64,000 nucleotides of DNA. It comes from Litchfieldella rifensis. GTDB lineage: Bacteria; Pseudomonadota; Gammaproteobacteria; Pseudomonadales; Halomonadaceae. Shown in pieces: positions 59,161 to 64,000 of this stretch. The notes beneath the pieces are model-generated. The model had not been told where the DNA came from and did no database searches. It saw nothing but the letters and a program-made list of their open reading frames with translations. The position numbers and the translations under genes are program-made. The stretch covers positions 62,001-126,000 of the forward strand of contig NZ_JBHRUG010000016.1 in NCBI RefSeq assembly GCF_042646605.1, in the 5' to 3' direction. Every line of letters begins with the position of its first letter. Position 1 is the first letter of the stretch.

Positions 59161-60273
59161 ATGAAAATCAAGGACATCCGGGCGAGCCTGCACACCACAT
59201 CGATCGAGATCCCACTCATCGAGGGGAAAGTCGCTGGTTACGGTCGGGAGGAACAGAAGCTATTCGTGTTCTGCGAGGTCGAGACCGACGAAGGCATTGT
59301 CGGGTGCGGCTTGACGGGGCACTTCCTGGCCCACTCGGTAGTGGCGGCACTGGAAAAGCACTTCCTCCCCGTCGTCAAGGACATGGATCCGCGCGACGTC
59401 GAAGCCATCCATCAACGTGTATTCAAGACGCTCAACCCAAGGGCCATGACCGGCACCGTCTCCATGGCCCTGTCGTGCCTGGATATTGCGCTATGGGATA
59501 TCCAGGGCAAGCAGGCCAATCGGACGGTGGCCCAGTTGCTAGGGGGCAACAAGACCCGTGCCCCGGCCTACGTCACCTTCGGTTTTCCCCAGTACGACCG
59601 CGATCAGTTGGCGGAAGCGGCCAGACTGCATGTCGAGAACGGCTTTCGCGCACTGAAGACGGTGGTCGGCGTCGACAAGGGGGGCTGGCGGGAGGATGCC
59701 GCCCGGGTACGCGCGATTCGCGAGGCGGTTGGCGATGGCATCGACATCATGATGGATGCCAACTACCTGTTCAGTCCGGTAGAAGCCAAGCTGCTGTGTC
59801 GGGCCGTGGAGGATTGCCACATCACCTGGTTCGAGGAGCCGCTGTATCAGAACGATGCTCGCGCATTGGCCGATTTGCGCCGTGCCACGGGAATTCCCCT
59901 GGCCGCTGGGCAAATGGAGGGCCACCGCTGGCGGCTGCGGGAATTGGTCGAGCACCAGGCGGTCGACATCCTGCAGCCCAATTGCACCTACTGTGGCGGC
60001 TATACCGAGACGCGCAAGGTCGCGCACCTGGCGCAGATCTACAACCTGCCGATTGCCAATGGCGGGGGATGGCCATTGTTCAATATGCATAGCATGGCGG
60101 GGTTGATGAATGGCTGGCTGGTGGAATGGCATCTGGGGATGGTGTCGGTCGGGGAAACCATCTTCGTCGATCCGCCGAGCCCGGAAAATGGCACGCTATC
60201 GATTCCGGACGCTCCCGGCCTGGGCTTGACCATCGATCGTGATGGGCTAAAGACGACACGGGTAGCCTCCTGA
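59161..60273 (+). CDS. Mandelate racemase/muconate lactonising enzyme-family protein
   Basis: A 370-aa member of the enolase superfamily that abstracts a proton alpha to a carboxylate. The metal-binding acids appear in IDIMMDANYLFSP (Asp), ITWFEEPLYQND (Glu) and PLAAGQMEG (Glu region), with a catalytic lysine in FRALKTVVGVDKGG and a histidine in WPLFNMHSMAGL. Members include galactonate, tartrate and other acid-sugar dehydratases and racemases. Together with the neighbouring TTT importer, two PrpD proteins and the IPMDH-like enzyme, it likely dehydrates or epimerises an imported hydroxy acid. Reaction not determinable by eye. Confidence 0.85.
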   Translation: MKIKDIRASLHTTSIEIPLIEGKVAGYGREEQKLFVFCEVETDEGIVGCGLTGHFLAHSVVAALEKHFLPVVKDMDPRDVEAIHQRVFKTLNPRAMTGTVSMALSCLDIALWDIQGKQANRTVAQLLGGNKTRAPAYVTFGFPQYDRDQLAEAARLHVENGFRALKTVVGVDKGGWREDAARVRAIREAVGDGIDIMMDANYLFSPVEAKLLCRAVEDCHITWFEEPLYQNDARALADLRRATGIPLAAGQMEGHRWRLRELVEHQAVDILQPNCTYCGGYTETRKVAHLAQIYNLPIANGGGWPLFNMHSMAGLMNGWLVEWHLGMVSVGETIFVDPPSPENGTLSIPDAPGLGLTIDRDGLKTTRVAS

Positions 60274-60343
60274 TGCTGCTGCCTTCGGTAGCGGCAGATG
60301 TCGGCGAGGTGGTGCACTGGTCGACTGCCCTGGGGATGATGTC

Positions 60344-61420
60344 GTGATACTCGCCACGATGATTTCCCGTTCTGCCGTTGTCGTGTCGGCATGGGGAATG
60401 GGGTATCTGGCGGGGCGGGTTGGTGTGCCTCTGCCCTGGATCCTGGGGCCGATGTTGGTGGGGGCCATCGCGGCGTTGAGTGGCCATGGCCTGGCGGAGT
60501 CGAAACTGGTGCGTCGTTGTGCGCAGGTGGTTGTCGGCACCGCCGTCGGCCATGGCTTTACCGCTGGGATTCTGCTGTCGCTGATGTGGCAGTTGCCCTG
60601 GATGGTGCTGTTTACCCTGTGGTCGTTGCTGGTAGCGGCGTGTTGTTCGCTGCTGCTGGAAAGGTGGGGGCGACTCGATCGCCGTACGGCGCTATTGGCC
60701 AACTTGCCGGGTGGCGTTGCCGAGATGGCGTTTCTGGGTGGGGACACCAAGGGTGCGAGTACGGCCATTGCGTTGGTCCAGGCCATGCGAGTGACCTCTC
60801 TGGTCATTCTGCTGCCCTTTCTGTTGTCACTGATTCTGAATCGGACGGGAGGCGTCGTACCGACCTCCTTGGGCAGTGGCTCTTTGGGGGTGGGTACGCT
60901 CATCATCCTGGCCGTGGGGTACGCCGTCGGCCGGGGCATGGACCATTTCGGTATCCAGAACGCCTTCATCGTCGGTGCCTTGCTGGTCTCGATCGTGGAT
61001 GCACTGACCGGTTTCGTTGGCGCCGATGTCCCCGGCTGGCTCTTCATCGGAGCGCAGATCGCGATCGGGCTGGCACTGGGTGGCCGCTTCGAGCGCAAGG
61101 AAGTGGCCCGCATGCCACGCCTCGTCTCCATCGGGCTGCTGGTGTCGCTGATCACCTCCGTCATCATCATTGCGTCCGCCCTCTTGGTTGCGAGGCCGCT
61201 GGGGATTTCGCTGCCGGTGATGACGCTTGCCGGGGCGCCGGGCGGCATTGCGGAAATGGTGATCACCGCCACGACCTTGGGCCTTGGTGTCGCTGAAATC
61301 GTGGCGTTTCAAACGGTACGAATCATCACGGTCAATTTCCTGGCGGGATCCGTTGCCGGGCTCTGGCTAAGAGTGAGCGCCTCTCTTTTTGGCGAGTCCG
61401 GATCCGGACGAGGCCCATGA
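60344..61420 (+). CDS. AbrB-family membrane protein (often mislabelled regulator/ammonia monooxygenase)
   Basis: A 358-aa membrane protein of the 'AbrB duplication' family with about ten hydrophobic segments in two repeated halves (GRVGVPLPWILGPMLVGAI and GMDHFGIQNAFIVGALLVSI-like halves, each ending in a PGGVAEMAFLG / PGGIAEMVIT motif). It has no DNA-binding domain; the family names are historical. It is commonly encoded beside TTT and carboxylate-catabolism genes and probably moves an acid. The start is GTG at 60344. Last gene of block B; its stop is followed at once by the pcaB remnant. Confidence 0.8.
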   Translation: MILATMISRSAVVVSAWGMGYLAGRVGVPLPWILGPMLVGAIAALSGHGLAESKLVRRCAQVVVGTAVGHGFTAGILLSLMWQLPWMVLFTLWSLLVAACCSLLLERWGRLDRRTALLANLPGGVAEMAFLGGDTKGASTAIALVQAMRVTSLVILLPFLLSLILNRTGGVVPTSLGSGSLGVGTLIILAVGYAVGRGMDHFGIQNAFIVGALLVSIVDALTGFVGADVPGWLFIGAQIAIGLALGGRFERKEVARMPRLVSIGLLVSLITSVIIIASALLVARPLGISLPVMTLAGAPGGIAEMVITATTLGLGVAEIVAFQTVRIITVNFLAGSVAGLWLRVSASLFGESGSGRGP

Positions 61421-61429
61421 TCCGGTGGG

Positions 61430-61497
61430 TGCCCGGAGCCTCTCCCGCCTCATACATTGGTAGTGGCATGGCCCAGGTGGCGAAGACTGTCCGTTGA
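61430..61497 (+). pseudogene. Remnant of the pcaB 3' end
   Basis: In frame with a stop at 61495, this reads GASPASYIGSGMAQVAKTVR, closely matching the last part of PcaB (AAAPATYIGSSKAQVARTV). Only about 20 codons survive, so it is non-coding in practice. Its presence next to pcaIJF, 10.9 kb from the intact pcaB, indicates that block B was inserted between two formerly adjacent pca genes. Confidence 0.8.
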
Positions 61498-61550
61498 CTA
61501 AAATAAAGCTAATCGCTTGTTATCAAAGAATTTACTCTGTTTTTCGCTCA

Positions 61551-61575
61551 GGGAAGGCAACGCCTTCCCTTTTTT
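61551..61575 (+). terminator. Intrinsic terminator following the pcaB remnant
   Basis: GGGAAGGC, loop AAC, GCCTTCCC, then six Ts. By position it is the former pcaB terminator; the present pcaB has none. Confidence 0.9.
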
Positions 61576-61609
61576 GTGGTTTGACGCGCCGGCAATTGAG
61601 GATTAATTT

Positions 61610-61633
61610 GTTCGTATCACAAACCTATGTTCA
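61610..61633 (-). promoter_or_regulatory. PcaR-type box upstream of pcaI
   Basis: On the minus strand TGAAC-ATAG-GTTTG-TGATA-CGAAC: 13 of 15 half-site positions, identical spacing to the pcaB box. A further CGAAC occurs at 61639-61643. TTGACG at 61581-61586 may be the -35 box. Confidence 0.65.
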
Positions 61634-61719
61634 CTAGTCGAACAAAACGGTAATCGAAGCGCCAATGACCGAGCCGTGGGCTGGTGAATATCGTGTCGAC
61701 CACCAAGAGGCGAACCAAT

Positions 61720-62538
61720 ATGGCCGAGTTCCTCAGCTTGCATGACGCGGTCGCGCGCTACGTCGAAGACGGCGCCACCGTGGCCATGGAAGGCTTTACC
61801 CACCTGATCCCCTTTGCGGCGGGTCACGAAGTGATCCGCCAGAAAAAGCGTGACCTGACCCTGATCCGCATGACCCCCGATCTGGTCTATGACCAATTGA
61901 TCGGGGCCGGCTGCGTCAAGAAGCTGATCTTCTCCTGGGGCGGCAACCCCGGCGTTGGTTCGCTGCACCGCCTGCGCGACGCAGTGGAGAAGGGCTGGCC
62001 GCACAGGATCGAGATCCTCGAGCACAGCCACGCCGCCATGGCCTGTGCCTTCGAGGCCGGGGCCGCCGGTCTTCCGCTGGCGGTGCTGCGCGGCTATGTG
62101 GGTAGCGAGTTGCCCAACGTCAACGACCAGATCAAGTTCATCGAGTGTCCGTTCACCGGCGAGCGCCTGGCTGCGGTACCGTCGGTGCGCCCGGACGTCT
62201 CCATCGTTCATGCCCAGAAGGCCGACCGCAAGGGCAACGTGCTAGTGGAAGGCATCGTCGGCGTGCAGAAGGAAGCGGTGCTGGCCGCCAAGCACAGCAT
62301 CGTCACCGTCGAGGAGGTCGTCGACGACCTGAATGTGCATCCCAACGCCTGCGTGATTCCGGGTTGGGCGATCAGCGCCATCGCCGTGGCCGAGAAGGGC
62401 GCCTATCCCTCCTACGCCTATGGCTACTACCCGCGCGACAATCGCTTCTACAAGGAGTGGGATACCATCGCCCGCGATCGCGATGCCTTCAACGCCTGGC
62501 TCGAGGAGAACGTCTACAACGCAGGGGGAGAATCCTGA
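61720..62538 (+). CDS. pcaI: 3-Oxoadipate CoA-transferase subunit A
   Basis: With PcaJ it transfers CoA from succinyl-CoA to 3-oxoadipate. The 272-aa protein is of the longer CatI/PcaI type: VEDGATVAMEGFTHLIPFAAGHEVIRQ (residues about 12-38), SWGGNPGVGSLHRLRDA, and GAAGLPLAVLRGYVGSELP. ATG at 61720, behind AAGAGG, is chosen; an upstream codon at 61684 is possible. It overlaps pcaJ by one base (TGATG). The PcaR-type box lies 87-110 bp upstream. Confidence 0.95.
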   Translation: MAEFLSLHDAVARYVEDGATVAMEGFTHLIPFAAGHEVIRQKKRDLTLIRMTPDLVYDQLIGAGCVKKLIFSWGGNPGVGSLHRLRDAVEKGWPHRIEILEHSHAAMACAFEAGAAGLPLAVLRGYVGSELPNVNDQIKFIECPFTGERLAAVPSVRPDVSIVHAQKADRKGNVLVEGIVGVQKEAVLAAKHSIVTVEEVVDDLNVHPNACVIPGWAISAIAVAEKGAYPSYAYGYYPRDNRFYKEWDTIARDRDAFNAWLEENVYNAGGES

Positions 62539-63314
62539 TGAGCACCGACTACACCTCCGCAGAAATGATGACCGTCACTGCCGCGCGGGCGCTGGAGAAT
62601 GGCATGACCTGCTTCGTCGGCATTGGCCTGCCCAGCGAGGCCGCCAACCTGGCGCGCCTGACCCATGCCCCCGACGTGGTGCTGATCTATGAATCCGGCA
62701 CCCTGCAGACCAAGCCGGATGTGCTGCCGCTGTCCATCGGTGACGGCGAACTGTGCGAGTCGGCGCTGACCACCGTCTCGGTACCCGAGATGTTCCGCTA
62801 CTGGCTGCAGGGCGGCCATATCAGCGTGGGCTTCCTGGGCACCGCCCAGATCGACCGCTACGCCAACCTCAACACCACCCTGATCGGCGACTACCATGAT
62901 CCCAAGGTTCGTCTGCCGGGCGGCGGCGGGGCGCCGGAGATCGCCACCAACGCCCACGAGGTCTTCATCACCCTGAAGCACTCCAAGCGCACCTTCGTCG
63001 AGGACGTCGACTTCATCACCACCCTGGGCTTCGGTCGCGACGGCAAGGGTCGCGACGGCGTGCCCAACATCGGCAAGGGCCCGACGCGGGTGATCACCGA
63101 CCTGTGCGTGATGAAGCCCGATCCCGAGACCAAGGAACTGGTGGTCGTGTCGCTGCACCCGGGCGTGTCCCGCGAGGACGTGATCGAGGCCACCGGCTGG
63201 GAGATTCGCTTCGCCGACCAGCTGGAGTCCACGCCGGAGCCCGGCGCTCATGAGCTCGAGGTGTTGCGCGAACTGAAAGAGCGTACCAACCGCCAGCATG
63301 CCGGCGAGGTTTGA
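62538..63314 (+). CDS. pcaJ: 3-Oxoadipate CoA-transferase subunit B
   Basis: A 258-aa subunit that carries the active-site glutamate that forms the CoA thioester, most likely in VLIYESGTLQTKPD (about residue 53). The N-terminal MMTVTAARALENGMTCFVGIGLPSEAANLARLTHAPDV and the GGGGAPEIATNAHEVFITLKHSKRTFVEDVDFITTLGFG segment are typical of the family. The ATG at 62538 overlaps the pcaI stop by one base. Confidence 0.95.
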   Translation: MSTDYTSAEMMTVTAARALENGMTCFVGIGLPSEAANLARLTHAPDVVLIYESGTLQTKPDVLPLSIGDGELCESALTTVSVPEMFRYWLQGGHISVGFLGTAQIDRYANLNTTLIGDYHDPKVRLPGGGGAPEIATNAHEVFITLKHSKRTFVEDVDFITTLGFGRDGKGRDGVPNIGKGPTRVITDLCVMKPDPETKELVVVSLHPGVSREDVIEATGWEIRFADQLESTPEPGAHELEVLRELKERTNRQHAGEV

Positions 63315-63323
63315 GGAGACCGT

Positions 63324-64000
<677 letters not shown>

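Larger units (their letters stand above)
50529..61429. mobile_element. Inserted catabolic block B (PrpD/TTT/enolase-superfamily cluster)
   Basis: About 10.9 kb between the intact pcaB and a pcaB 3'-end remnant. All genes inside form one coherent set with its own GntR regulator and shared operator. No integrase or transposase is present. The boundary is inferred from the duplicated pcaB tail and from the interruption of what is usually a continuous pca gene group. Confidence 0.55.

Noticed and set aside
60344..61420. AbrB-family protein as a transcription regulator or ammonia monooxygenase
   Set aside because: It is a polytopic membrane protein with no DNA-binding or copper site; those names in the family are historical.

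Overview
The window reads as one chromosomal segment of a high-GC gammaproteobacterium, most likely Halomonas or a close relative in the Halomonadaceae. This rests on overall gene content, a fabY-like/coaD/ferredoxin run similar to Pseudomonas, and the density of TRAP-like tripartite tricarboxylate (TTT) and aromatic-acid genes; no rRNA or tRNA gene is present to settle it. One run of 157 Ns (35153-35309) marks a scaffold gap.

Region 1 (1-20958) is ordinary core genome: a partial LysE exporter with a divergent MocR regulator, a DUF3616-like protein, a voltage-sensor-like membrane protein, a medium-chain reductase, a thioesterase, an AtoE permease, a MATE pump, an outer-membrane barrel, ferredoxin-coaD-fabY, a TrmB-like methyltransferase, an SMR pump, dacB, acuI, dgkA, glnE and ilvE.

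Region 2 (about 21000-34890) is an inserted catabolic island. A nine-gene, mostly translationally coupled operon encodes a ribose-type ABC importer, maleylacetate reductase, an amidohydrolase, a beta-hydroxyacid dehydrogenase, a hydroxyquinol 1,2-dioxygenase-like enzyme and a RutE-like reductase. It is followed by a TauE permease, an unusual regulator that fuses a winged helix to a solute-binding-protein fold, and an SDR. The island is bounded by two copies of the ilvE 3' end plus terminator (102 bp, 10 mismatches by my count). A decayed piece of the neighbouring HAD gene sits at the right junction.

Region 3 (35310-50528) is a hydroaromatic (quinate/shikimate) to protocatechuate region: tctCBA, quiC-aroE-aroQ, an EamA permease, a TIM-barrel isomerase with an FAD dehydrogenase, an AEC permease, two IclR regulators and pcaB. 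I see a recurring 24-bp three-half-site motif (CGAAC-N4-GTTCG-N5-CGAAC) at six promoters including pcaIJF, which I propose is the operator of the PcaR-like regulator. A second motif built on TTCTAGAA may belong to the other IclR protein.

Region 4 (50529-61430) is a second inserted catabolic block. It holds an isopropylmalate-dehydrogenase-like enzyme, two MmgE/PrpD proteins, a GntR regulator, a complete TTT importer, an enolase-superfamily enzyme and an AbrB-family permease. A palindrome AACTGT-N2-ACAGTT recurs upstream of its transcription units. Its right border carries a short remnant of the pcaB 3' end followed by a terminator, so pcaB and pcaIJF were probably once adjacent.

Region 5 (61430-64000) is pcaIJF (pcaF cut by the window edge), which degrades 3-oxoadipate. 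Both the protocatechuate branch of region 3 and the hydroxyquinol branch of region 2 should converge on 3-oxoadipate, so these genes can serve both. All functional calls come from reading the sequence; no database search was run.
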